Assembly (NCBI GenBank): GCA_018971025.1
Contig: JAGWVE010000002.1
Span: forward strand, 26,090-90,089
Reading direction: 5' to 3'
Length of the DNA: 64,000 nt
DNA from: Bacteroidota bacterium
GTDB taxonomy: Bacteria; Bacteroidota; Bacteroidia; Chitinophagales; Chitinophagaceae
Shown here: one piece after another, positions 53,328 through 61,717 of the stretch
Position numbering within the stretch: position 1 is the stretch's first letter
Layout of the letters: every line of letters begins with the position of its first letter
Notes under the pieces: model-generated
Database searches by the model: none
What the model was told of the DNA's origin: nothing
The model's input: the letters and a program-made list of their open reading frames with translations, nothing else
Position numbers and translations under genes: made by a program

Positions 53328-54656
53328 ATGGGCTGTGGATCTTGTGGAACAAGTAAACCTGGTGGTTGCCAAAGTAATGGCGGCTGTAGCACAGGTGGAT
53401 GTAACCGCTTAAACGTACACGATTGGCTTTTAAACCTTCCTTTTAGTGACCCCGAAAGCAGCTGCAAAATTGTTGAAGTAAGCTTCAAACAAGGCAGTCG
53501 CAAAGAATATTTTAGAAACGCTACCCTTCAATTTTTTGAAAAAGGAGACTATGTCACTCTAGAAGGTGTGAGTGGTTTTGACGTAGGTGAAGTAAGCCTC
53601 ACTGGCGAACTGGTGCGCATGCAGCTTAAAAAAAATAAGCTCGATGAAAACAGTCCTGAAATTAAAAAAATTATTCGCCGCGCCACAGAAAGAGATATCG
53701 AAGCATTTCATATTAGCAAAGGCCGTGAAAAAGACATTTTAGCCAGAAGTAGAGCAATGGCTATGGAACTGAATTTGCAAATGAAACTCAGCGAAGTAGA
53801 AATTCAGGCAGATGGCAAAAAAGCAACTTTCTTTTACACTGCAGACGACCGTGTAGACTTTAGAGAACTCATTAAAAAATACGCTACCGACTTTAAATTT
53901 AAAGTGGAAATGCGTCAGATTGGTATTCGTCAAGAAGCTGCAAAGCTTGGTGGCATTGGATCTTGCGGTAGAGAGCTTTGTTGCAGTACCTGGTTACACG
54001 ACTTTAAAAGTGTAAACACCACAGCTGCGCGTTATCAAAACTTATCGATCAACCAAACCAAACTGAGTGGTCAGTGCGGTAGATTAAAATGTTGTTTAAA
54101 TTTTGAATTAGATACCTACCTAGATGCACTGCAAAACTTCCCTGATTATGCAGATTCTTTAGATACTGCCATGGGTACAGCGCACCTCATTAAAAAAGAT
54201 ATTTTCAAAAATTTAATGTGGTATATCTTACCTAATAACTCAAAGCATTATCCACTTACCATTCAGCGCGTTAAAGAAATTAAACGCCTCAATGGACAAG
54301 GTGTTAAAGTAGATGAGTTACAAGCGGTAGAAGTAACCAGCAGTAAACCTAAAGAAGTAGAACCAGCATTTGCGGATGTGGTTGGACAAATTAGCTTACG
54401 TTCATTAGAAAGAAACGATAAGAGAAGAAGAGACAACAGTAGAGACAATAGAGGCGACAATCGTGGACCAAATAACAACAGGCCTAACAACAATGGACCG
54501 AGACCTAATAATGGACCAAGACCTAATAACAATGGACCTAGACCCAACAACAATGGACCTAGGCCAGATCGTGGACCTCGACCTAACAACAGTCCAAGAC
54601 CTAATAACAATGGTCCTAGGCCAGCTCAGGATGCTCCAAAAGCACCTGATCAATAG
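53328..54656 (+). CDS. ricT: PSP1/RicT-family regulator with Asn/Pro/Arg repeat tail
   Basis: A 442-residue protein. The N-terminus is Cys/Gly-rich (MGCGSCGTSKPGGCQSNGG). The PSP1 core has FEKGDYVTLEGVSGFDVG, FFYTADDRVDFRELIKKYA, IGGIGSCGRELCCSTW-type Cys region and LSGQCGRLKCCLNFELDTY. RicT (YaaT) forms an iron-sulfur complex with RicA and RicF in Bacillus that aids RNA processing and competence. From residue about 375 on, the tail is made of NNNGPRP units and is disordered. The last 41 bases overlap the convergent aminotransferase gene. Confidence 0.9.
   Translation: MGCGSCGTSKPGGCQSNGGCSTGGCNRLNVHDWLLNLPFSDPESSCKIVEVSFKQGSRKEYFRNATLQFFEKGDYVTLEGVSGFDVGEVSLTGELVRMQLKKNKLDENSPEIKKIIRRATERDIEAFHISKGREKDILARSRAMAMELNLQMKLSEVEIQADGKKATFFYTADDRVDFRELIKKYATDFKFKVEMRQIGIRQEAAKLGGIGSCGRELCCSTWLHDFKSVNTTAARYQNLSINQTKLSGQCGRLKCCLNFELDTYLDALQNFPDYADSLDTAMGTAHLIKKDIFKNLMWYILPNNSKHYPLTIQRVKEIKRLNGQGVKVDELQAVEVTSSKPKEVEPAFADVVGQISLRSLERNDKRRRDNSRDNRGDNRGPNNNRPNNNGPRPNNGPRPNNNGPRPNNNGPRPDRGPRPNNSPRPNNNGPRPAQDAPKAPDQ
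54475..54630 (+). repeat. 21-base imperfect tandem repeats in ricT tail
   Basis: Units coding for NNNGPRP or shorter variants repeat about six times. Copies differ mainly at third positions and by loss of single Asn codons, and one copy has changed to PDRGPRP. Such arrays gain and lose units by slippage. Confidence 0.75.
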
Positions 54657-55821
54657 AACTTGTTATAATAGCGCAAGCGGCTTCTATTTCGGCCACTGTA
54701 ATAATTAATGGAGGTGCAACCCTAATGCGGTCGGGTGCAAATAAAAACCAATCGGTAATAACACCATTTTGTACGCAGGTATGTGCTACTTTTTGTGCGA
54801 GTGCATCTGAAGTAAACTGCAAAGAAAACCAAAGTCCAATACCCTGCATTTGAACAATCGCAGGATGCTTAAGTAAGTTTTTTAATAATTCACTTTTTGC
54901 CCCAACGGTATCTATCCATTTTTGTTCCGTTAGAATTTCAAAAGCTTTTTTACCCGCAGCACAACTTACGGGGTGTCCACCAAAAGTGGTGATATGACCC
55001 AGCACGGGCGCCACAGTTAAAGTACTCATGAGTTTGTGACTCGAAATAAAAGCTCCCAGCGGCATGCCACCACCAAGCGCTTTACCAACGAGTAAAATAT
55101 CTGGCACTACACCCATTTGCTCAAACGCAAAAAGTGTACCCGTGCGGCCAAAACCAGATTGTATTTCATCAAAAATAAGTAGCACACAGTGTTCGTTACA
55201 TTTTTTTCGAATAGCAGCGAGCCATTCTTTTTTCCCAACCGTTACGCCACTCTCTGCTTGCACAGGTTCTACAATTACGCAGGCCACGGTTCCATCAATG
55301 GCATCTACTAACGCATCATCGTTATAATCGAAATGATATACTTCAGGTAAAAGTGGTCTAAATGCATTACGCCAATACTCATCTCCCATTACACTTAAAG
55401 CCCCTTGTGTACTTCCATGATAGGCTTTATTGCAAGCTATAATTTTTGTTTTGCCCGTAACACGCTTAGCTAGTTTAAGCGCGCCCTCTGTAGCTTCGGC
55501 GCCACTACTTGTAAAATAAACGCAGTCTAAATTTTCAGGTAAATGACTAGCCAGTAACGACGCATACTGCACTTGCGGACTTTCAATAAACTCGCCATAC
55601 ACAATCAAGTGCATGTATTTTGCAGCCTGCTCTTGCACGGCTTTTACAACTTCCATATGGCTATGTCCAATATTACAAACACTAAATCCTGAAATAAAAT
55701 CGGTGTAGGATTTACCATGCACATCGGTGAGGGTCACACCCCCCGCTTCCACCATTTCGATACCAATGGGTGCCTCCGAGGTTTGTGCAACGTGCTGTAA
55801 AAAAAGTTGACGGTTGTTCAT
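54616..55821 (-). CDS. Class III PLP-dependent aminotransferase
   Basis: About 401 residues. The fold-type I pattern has YTDFISGFSVCNIGHSHMEVV, VYFTSSGAEATEGALKLA, AYHGSTQGALSVMG, CVIVEPVQAESGV, LLIFDEIQSGFGRTGTLFAFE and the PLP Lys in LLVGKALGGGMPLGAFISS. The group contains acetylornithine, ornithine and 4-aminobutyrate aminotransferases; the substrate is not settled. Members of this type stand alone in many Bacteroidota. I start at the ATG at 55821; an ATG 18 bases upstream is possible. The 3' end overlaps ricT by 41 bases. Confidence 0.88.
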   Translation of the reverse strand: MNNRQLFLQHVAQTSEAPIGIEMVEAGGVTLTDVHGKSYTDFISGFSVCNIGHSHMEVVKAVQEQAAKYMHLIVYGEFIESPQVQYASLLASHLPENLDCVYFTSSGAEATEGALKLAKRVTGKTKIIACNKAYHGSTQGALSVMGDEYWRNAFRPLLPEVYHFDYNDDALVDAIDGTVACVIVEPVQAESGVTVGKKEWLAAIRKKCNEHCVLLIFDEIQSGFGRTGTLFAFEQMGVVPDILLVGKALGGGMPLGAFISSHKLMSTLTVAPVLGHITTFGGHPVSCAAGKKAFEILTEQKWIDTVGAKSELLKNLLKHPAIVQMQGIGLWFSLQFTSDALAQKVAHTCVQNGVITDWFLFAPDRIRVAPPLIITVAEIEAACAIITSSIDQVLLEHPELA

Positions 55822-55904
55822 AGCTTTTACAAGAATCACAAAGGTAAAGGTTTACCAAAGAACAGCACTTTACACAATTTTATTACATTCGTTTAAAAAA
55901 GAAG

Positions 55905-56423
55905 ATGCCGGTTATACTTCCCGTTTTAGGTAAATCACCCAATTTTGGAGAAAACTGCTTTATAGCGCCCAACGCAACCATTGTTGGTGATGTAAGCACA
56001 GGTAAAGAATGTAGTTTTTGGTTTAACGCCGTGGTAAGAGGCGATGTGCATTTTATTAAAATGGGCGACCGCGTAAACGTGCAAGACGGCGCAGTCATAC
56101 ACTGCACTTACCAAAAGCACCCCACCACCATTGGCAACAATGTATCGATTGGGCACAACGCCATGGTGCATGGATGCACCATCCATGACAATGTACTCAT
56201 TGGCATGGGGTCCATTGTGATGGACCGGTGTGTGGTCCATAGCAATTCCATCATTGCGGCAGGCGCGGTTGTACTAGAAGGAACGGTTGTAGAAGCAGGA
56301 AGTATTTACGCAGGTGTGCCAGCAAAAAAAGTAAAAGAAGTATCTCCAACTTTAATAGAATCAGAAATTAATAGAATAGCAGAAAATTATGTGAAGTATG
56401 CGAGCTGGTATGATGTAGGTTAA
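55905..56423 (+). CDS. Gamma-class carbonic anhydrase-family protein
   Basis: A 172-residue left-handed beta-helix protein made of hexapeptide repeats (NATIVGDVSTGKECSFW, VRGDVHFIKMGDRVNVQDGAVIHC). The metal-binding His are visible in VIHC, SIGHNAMVHGC, as in CamH/YrdA-type proteins. It may hydrate CO2 or bind a metabolite; many bacterial relatives show little activity. A hydrophobic start MPVILPVLGKSP is typical. The stop overlaps the stop of rsgA by four bases. Confidence 0.92.
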   Translation: MPVILPVLGKSPNFGENCFIAPNATIVGDVSTGKECSFWFNAVVRGDVHFIKMGDRVNVQDGAVIHCTYQKHPTTIGNNVSIGHNAMVHGCTIHDNVLIGMGSIVMDRCVVHSNSIIAAGAVVLEGTVVEAGSIYAGVPAKKVKEVSPTLIESEINRIAENYVKYASWYDVG

Positions 56424-57343
56424 TGCGCAGCGTCCATGGTTGTTAAAATATTAAGATAGCTCACGTATCTATCTGCGGCAATTGCTCCTTCTTCGAGTGC
56501 CCGTTTAACAGCACATCCAGGTTCTTCTATGTGCATGCAATTGTTAAAATGACAACTCCCCATTTGGGCGCGCATTTCAGGAAAATAATGTGACAACTCT
56601 TGTTTAGAAATATCTACAAGCCCTAACTCTCTAATGCCCGGCGTGTCAATGATAGCGCCACTTGTAGGCAGGTCAAACATTTCTGCAAAAGTAGTGGTGT
56701 GCATACCTTTACCACTCCAACCACTTACTTCTTGGGTACGTAATTCAAGTGTTGGAAACACCGAATTGATAAAAGTAGATTTACCCACACCACTATGTCC
56801 GCTGAGTAATGTTGTTTTGCCTTCTAGTAGTGCAGCAATTTCAGCAACGCCTGTATTTTTTTCTACACTACAAAGCATAACCTGATAACCAATGCTAGCA
56901 TAAATTTTTTGCAAGTGCGCAAATTGGTCCAACTCTTTTTGTTTGTACAAATCAGATTTGTTAAAAACAATAATGGCAGGAATATGATAGGCTTCGCAAG
57001 AAATTAAAAACCGGTCTATAAAACCTTGAGAAGTTTTGGGATCTTTTAAGGTTGCAAACAATAAGCTTTGATCCAGATTGGCAGCAATAATATGGTGCTG
57101 GTGTTTGTTGTGTGGTGATACGCGCGCTACATAATTTTTTCGATCACAAATGGTGTCAATCATGGCCGATTCCTCTAACACGTCTTCAATTTGCATGTCT
57201 ACTTCATCGCCCACTGCAATGGGATTGGTAGAGGTAAGTCCGCCAATTTTAAACACCCCCTTGATACGTGCATTATACATTTTGCCCGTTTCCGCTTTGG
57301 CCACATACCAACTACCCGTAGACTTGTAAATTCTTGCTTTCAT
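56420..57343 (-). CDS. rsgA: Ribosome small-subunit-dependent GTPase A
   Basis: A 307-residue circularly permuted GTPase that aids late maturation of the 30S subunit. An N-terminal OB domain is followed by the G4 motif FNKSD, then G1 LLSGHSGVGKSTFINSV and G3 DTPGIRELG, which is the permuted order. The C-terminal zinc site has CHFNNCMHIEEPGCAV. The length is normal. Confidence 0.95.
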   Translation of the reverse strand: MKARIYKSTGSWYVAKAETGKMYNARIKGVFKIGGLTSTNPIAVGDEVDMQIEDVLEESAMIDTICDRKNYVARVSPHNKHQHHIIAANLDQSLLFATLKDPKTSQGFIDRFLISCEAYHIPAIIVFNKSDLYKQKELDQFAHLQKIYASIGYQVMLCSVEKNTGVAEIAALLEGKTTLLSGHSGVGKSTFINSVFPTLELRTQEVSGWSGKGMHTTTFAEMFDLPTSGAIIDTPGIRELGLVDISKQELSHYFPEMRAQMGSCHFNNCMHIEEPGCAVKRALEEGAIAADRYVSYLNILTTMDAAH

Positions 57344-57474
57344 TTGCTAGAACGAAGATACGCCCGCGCTTTAAAAGGGAGTGAATTGCATGAAAAAGAA
57401 TTTTTTGCGAAACATTAACGGGGTATTTAGGCTTTTATGCCTCCACATTGCCCTTTCAAAGGGCTATAATTTGG

Positions 57475-57482
57475 TATCTTTG
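57475..57482 (+). promoter_or_regulatory. -7 promoter element of menG
   Basis: TATCTTTG matches TAnnTTTG exactly, six bases before the ATG at 57489, so the transcript would be almost leaderless. No clean TTTG at -33. Confidence 0.45.
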
Positions 57483-57488
57483 CAACCT

Positions 57489-58232
57489 ATGGGAAAGTAT
57501 GCACATGATAAAGTAGTGCCCTATGAACAAAGCGGGCTCACCAAAAAAGAGCAGGTTGCGAGCATGTTTGACAGCATCGCATTCAGATACGATTTTTTGA
57601 ACCGCTTTTTAAGTGCAGGTATCGATGTAAGTTGGCGTAAAAAAGCCATTCATGCATTAAATGAAGTGAAGCCTCAAATAATTTTAGATGTTGCAACAGG
57701 TACTGGCGATGTTGCCATTCTAACGCATAAATTAATTGCGCCTAAACATATAACAGGTATCGATATTTCTGAAGGCATGCTTGCAGAAGGTAGAAAAAAA
57801 ATTACAGCACTAGGATTACAAGATTCAATTGAACTAGTAAGTGGGGATAGCGAACAACTCGCATTTAACGACAACCATTTTGATGGTATCACCGTTGCAT
57901 TTGGCGTACGCAATTTTGAACACTTAGAAACAGGTTTACAAGAAATGTTACGTGTATTACAACCAGGTGGCAAACTCGTAATACTTGAGTTTTCAAAACC
58001 AAAACAATTTTTGTTTAAAGGCTTCTACAATATTTACATGAATTTAGTAGCGCCCGGTTTTGGTAAGATGATTGCAAAAAATAAAGAAGCCTATCAGTAT
58101 TTAAATGATAGTGTGCAAGCTTTTCCAGAAGGAGACGCTTTTACCAGCATCATGGAAAAAGTAGGGTTTACATCTATTACAAGTAAGAAATTGACTTTTG
58201 GCATATGCACTATTTACTGCGGAAAAAAATAA
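57489..58232 (+). CDS. menG: Demethylmenaquinone methyltransferase
   Basis: About 247 residues of the UbiE/MenG family, which methylates demethylmenaquinone with SAM in the last step of menaquinone synthesis. It has MFDSIAFRYDFLNRFLSAGIDVSWRKKAI, the SAM loop LDVATGTGDVAI, GIDISEGMLAEGRKK, DGITVAFGVRNFEH and LVILEFSKP, all in family positions. The ATG at 57489 is the family start; 36 in-frame codons upstream run through the promoter region. Its 3' end overlaps porT by 28 bases. Confidence 0.95.
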   Translation: MGKYAHDKVVPYEQSGLTKKEQVASMFDSIAFRYDFLNRFLSAGIDVSWRKKAIHALNEVKPQIILDVATGTGDVAILTHKLIAPKHITGIDISEGMLAEGRKKITALGLQDSIELVSGDSEQLAFNDNHFDGITVAFGVRNFEHLETGLQEMLRVLQPGGKLVILEFSKPKQFLFKGFYNIYMNLVAPGFGKMIAKNKEAYQYLNDSVQAFPEGDAFTSIMEKVGFTSITSKKLTFGICTIYCGKK

Positions 58233-58927
58233 TAACGACCTGCATTATTTTGTTTTGCGCGGTGAGCAGTATACATGCGCAGCGTGAAATATACCGTTCG
58301 TATAGAGACGACCTGCCTTATTATTTTGGATTAACCCTCGGCTACAATACCAGCTATTTACACCATACCAAATCAGCTAATTTTTTAGCTTCCGATTCTA
58401 TCATGTATGTAAATCCAGTGGCAAGCGGCGGTATCACGATGGGCTTATTAGCAACCCTTAAACTCAACGACCATATAGAGTTTCGCGCCAATCCACAACT
58501 CATTATTGGGGGTTCTAAATACATCGACTACAAATTAAAATCCGTTAAACCTGGTGAGCAAACAGAGCAAAAACAAATTTTACCCTCTACCCTTGTAAGC
58601 CTTCCTGCTCACTTTAAATTAAATTCTGACCGCATTGATAATTTTAGGTTGTACGTGTTAGGGGGTGTTAAATTTGACTTTGATTTATCCAGTAATTCTA
58701 CCTCGCGTAACGCCGATGATTTGGTAAAACTCAATGCTGCCGATTTTGGATTAGAAGCCGGTTTAGGGCTTAATTTTTACTTACCATTTGTAACCGTGTC
58801 GCCAGAAATAAAATTTAGCTACGGCATTACCAATTTACACAAACTGGATAGCGGACTAAAATATTCTAATGTGCTTGATAAATTACAATCTAGAATGATC
58901 ATATTTTCAATTCACTTAGAAGACTAA
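58205..58927 (+). CDS. porT: Type IX secretion protein PorT
   Basis: A 240-residue outer-membrane beta-barrel protein with a signal peptide (ends SIHAQ). The family pattern appears as YYFGLTLGYNTSYLHHTKS, the later SLPAHFKLNSDRIDNFRLYVLGGVKFDFDLSSN and VSPEIKFSYGITNL. PorT is needed for the type IX secretion system, probably in outer-membrane assembly of the machine. The order menG-porT is conserved in the phylum. The start lies within the end of menG. Confidence 0.88.
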   Translation: MHYLLRKKIITTCIILFCAVSSIHAQREIYRSYRDDLPYYFGLTLGYNTSYLHHTKSANFLASDSIMYVNPVASGGITMGLLATLKLNDHIEFRANPQLIIGGSKYIDYKLKSVKPGEQTEQKQILPSTLVSLPAHFKLNSDRIDNFRLYVLGGVKFDFDLSSNSTSRNADDLVKLNAADFGLEAGLGLNFYLPFVTVSPEIKFSYGITNLHKLDSGLKYSNVLDKLQSRMIIFSIHLED

Positions 58928-58961
58928 TACCTAAAAGTAAACAACAAAATAAAAACGAATT

Positions 58962-60305
58962 ATGAAAAACATTGTCATTAAAAACGTTTCTATTGTTAAT
59001 GAAGGAACCACCACTACTGGTGATGTATGGATTAGAGATACCCGTATCGAAAAAATTGGATCACAACTAGATCCTAGCATGCGCATAGAAGAAATAGACG
59101 GCACTGGGCAAACCCTGATTCCTGGTGTTATAGATGATCAAGTACATTTTAGAGAGCCTGGACTTACACACAAGGCAACGATATACACCGAAGCAAAAGC
59201 GGCCGTAAGAGGCGGTGTTACTTCGTTTATGGAAATGCCCAATACCAACCCACCAGCATTCACTCATGAATTACTGGAGCAAAAATATGATATCGCTAAG
59301 CACCATGCACTTGCGAACTATTCCTTTTTTATGGGTACTTCCAATGATAATTTGGAGGAAGTATTACGCACCAACGATAAAAAAAATGACATCTGTGGCG
59401 TTAAAATATTTATGGGTTCTTCTACCGGAAATTTACTCGTTGACAACCCTGTTTTATTAGAAAAAATATTTGAAGGCTCCGAAGTTTTAATTGCTACACA
59501 CTGCGAAGAAGAACGTCTTATCAAAGACAATCTAGCCAAGGCTGCAGCAGAAAATAGAAAATTAACCGCAGCAGACCATCCTATCATTAGAGATGAAGAC
59601 GTATGTTTTGAATCTTCGTTTAAAGCCGTTCAAATGGCCAAAAAATTTGGCACTCGACTACATATTTTACATATTACCACTGCTAAAGAATTACAGCTCT
59701 TTGGTAATATGCTGCCCCTCGAACAAAAAAGAATTACATCGGAAGTATGCGTACACCATTTACATTTTACTTCAGACGATTATGAAAGGCTAGGCAATCA
59801 AATTAAATGTAACCCTGCTATTAAAGCGCCACAAAATAAAACGGCTTTATGGGAAGCGTTACTAGATGACCGCCTTGATATTATTGCCACAGACCATGCG
59901 CCGCATACTTGGGCAGAAAAACAGGAGGACTATACGCATGCACACGCTGGGCTCCCACTCGTGCAACACGCACTTGGCCTTATGCTTCATTATGTAGCCG
60001 AACAAAAAATTACGATTGAGCGCGTAGTAGAAAAAATGAGCCATGCGCCTGCCCGCTGCTTTCAAATTAACAACCGCGGCTATATTAGAGAAGGTTACTT
60101 TGCCGATTTAGTGCTACTTGACAGAAATACCCCAGAAACCATTACCAAAGAAAATATCTTGTATAAGTGCGGCTGGAGCCCACTTGAAGGCTTTACCCAA
60201 CCCGCTACTGTTTCAAAAACTTTTGTAAATGGGCATATGGTTTATGGAAATGGAGGATTTGATGAATCTAAGACTGGAATGCGTCTTCAGTTTAACAGAT
60301 CCTAA
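58962..60305 (+). CDS. pyrC: Dihydroorotase
   Basis: A 447-residue amidohydrolase for the third step of pyrimidine synthesis. It has TLIPGVIDDQVHFREPGLTHK, GGVTSFMEMPNTNPPA, CGVKIFMGSSTGNLLV, ATHCEEERLI, LHILHITTAKEL and DIIATDHAPHTW. The metal site usually read as DxHxH is here DDQVH, with Gln in place of the first His; I know this variant from other Bacteroidota dihydroorotases, so it is probably a clade feature. An allantoinase-like role is less likely. The mutS-like gene starts three bases after the stop. Confidence 0.93.
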   Translation: MKNIVIKNVSIVNEGTTTTGDVWIRDTRIEKIGSQLDPSMRIEEIDGTGQTLIPGVIDDQVHFREPGLTHKATIYTEAKAAVRGGVTSFMEMPNTNPPAFTHELLEQKYDIAKHHALANYSFFMGTSNDNLEEVLRTNDKKNDICGVKIFMGSSTGNLLVDNPVLLEKIFEGSEVLIATHCEEERLIKDNLAKAAAENRKLTAADHPIIRDEDVCFESSFKAVQMAKKFGTRLHILHITTAKELQLFGNMLPLEQKRITSEVCVHHLHFTSDDYERLGNQIKCNPAIKAPQNKTALWEALLDDRLDIIATDHAPHTWAEKQEDYTHAHAGLPLVQHALGLMLHYVAEQKITIERVVEKMSHAPARCFQINNRGYIREGYFADLVLLDRNTPETITKENILYKCGWSPLEGFTQPATVSKTFVNGHMVYGNGGFDESKTGMRLQFNRS

Positions 60306-60308
60306 ATT

Positions 60309-61622
60309 ATGCAGGTAGATAAAGATACCCTTCACGACCTCTCCATATTTAACAGCGACGAGTCTGTTTCTATATTCCATTACCTCAATCAAACTGCGAC
60401 GGTTGGTGGTAAAGAAATGCTTCGTTACCTTGTTGAAAACCCACTTGACAGCATCGAAAAAATCAATGACACGCAAGCTGTTGTTCAGGCCCTTGCCAAT
60501 ACGTTACCTACCTGGCCATCTACCATTACAAACGGCACCATTATGGTGGTTGCCAAATACTACGAAACACAGTTTGACCCATACCCACAGCATCCCACTT
60601 ATTTTAACAGTAACTGGTACAAAATATTTCACGCGCCAGATTATGCGCTCACAAAGTATACCATAACACACTGTATCGATTTTTTGCAAGGGCTATCAGC
60701 GGTACACCAACTTTTACTAGACTACAACCACCATCCAATTGTTGCAAGTTGGACCGCTACAATCGAAAAAAAGTTACAGAAACCAGCGCTTGCTTCCCTT
60801 AGGCTCATGGATGCTAAAACTGCTACGCCGCAACAAATGTTAAGTATTGCGGGCCAGATCAGAACAAGACACAAACAAGACTTTTACGACCTCATAGATT
60901 TATACAGCACCATTGATGCCTACCAAAGTTTAGCGCGCGTATTTGTAGCACAAGGCCTTTGCTTTCCAAATTTTATTTCGGCACCTACCGCATGCATAGA
61001 AGCAACAGCATGTTACCATCCGCTTTTACAAACGCCTACACCATATAATATCACACTTGAAAAAGAAAGCAACTTTTTATTTTTAACTGGCGCCAATATG
61101 GCGGGCAAGAGTACGTTTATTAAAGCCGTTGGCATTAGTGTATATCTGGCACATTTGGGTATGGGCGTTCCGGCAAAAACAATGGAGCTCACTTTATTTG
61201 ATGGACTGCTTAGCAACATCAATGTGATGGACAATATTATTAAAGGCGAAAGCTATTTTTACAATGAGGTAAAGCGCATAAAAAACACCATCGAAAAAAT
61301 TAACGACGGAAAAAACTGGCTCATCCTCATCGACGAACTTTTTAAAGGCACCAATGTGGAAGATGCCATGAAGTGCAGTACTGCTGTGATTGAGGGCCTT
61401 CGAAAAATTAAACCTTCGTTGTTTATATTGTCAACACACCTCTACGAAATTGGCGACAACTTAAAACAGTACCCTAATATTCAATTCAAATATTTTGAAA
61501 CAAGTGTTCATGACGGTGAGCTTGTTTTTAACTACCAATTAAAAGAAGGTATTAGTGATGACCGATTAGGCTATCTCATTTTAAAAAGAGAAGGCGTTGT
61601 GGATTTATTACAAAACCTCTAA
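60309..61622 (+). CDS. Short MutS-family protein (core and ATPase only)
   Basis: A 437-residue protein with the MutS core helices in the first half (SIFHYLNQTATVGGKEMLRYLVENPL) and the ABC-type ATPase in the second: FLFLTGANMAGKSTFIKAVGISVYLA, SYFYNEVKRIKNTIE, WLILIDELFKGTN and LSTHLYEIG. The N-terminal mismatch-recognition and connector domains of MutS are absent, and so is the Smr endonuclease of MutS2. It cannot be the main mismatch-repair MutS. A role in recombination or ribosome rescue is conceivable. It follows the dihydroorotase gene by three bases. Confidence 0.88.
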   Translation: MQVDKDTLHDLSIFNSDESVSIFHYLNQTATVGGKEMLRYLVENPLDSIEKINDTQAVVQALANTLPTWPSTITNGTIMVVAKYYETQFDPYPQHPTYFNSNWYKIFHAPDYALTKYTITHCIDFLQGLSAVHQLLLDYNHHPIVASWTATIEKKLQKPALASLRLMDAKTATPQQMLSIAGQIRTRHKQDFYDLIDLYSTIDAYQSLARVFVAQGLCFPNFISAPTACIEATACYHPLLQTPTPYNITLEKESNFLFLTGANMAGKSTFIKAVGISVYLAHLGMGVPAKTMELTLFDGLLSNINVMDNIIKGESYFYNEVKRIKNTIEKINDGKNWLILIDELFKGTNVEDAMKCSTAVIEGLRKIKPSLFILSTHLYEIGDNLKQYPNIQFKYFETSVHDGELVFNYQLKEGISDDRLGYLILKREGVVDLLQNL

Positions 61623-61717
61623 CTTTTTTTATTCTGTTATTATTTCAGGTATTTATTCGGTGCCGTTTTTACAAGGCATTGTAGCCCTTACCTTTCTACA
61701 AGTATCAAAGATTTTGT

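Noticed and set aside
54263..54653. Long Leu/Gly- or Arg/Ser-rich open frames on the minus strand
   Set aside because: They are antisense reflections of the ricT repeat tail and have no family features.
57451..57463. CCCTTTCAAAGGG palindrome before menG as an operator
   Set aside because: It is short, stands alone, and is not at a clear position relative to the promoter elements.
59130..59165. Dihydroorotase as inactive because the first metal His is Gln
   Set aside because: The DDQVHFREPG form is familiar from other Bacteroidota dihydroorotases, and all other motifs are intact.
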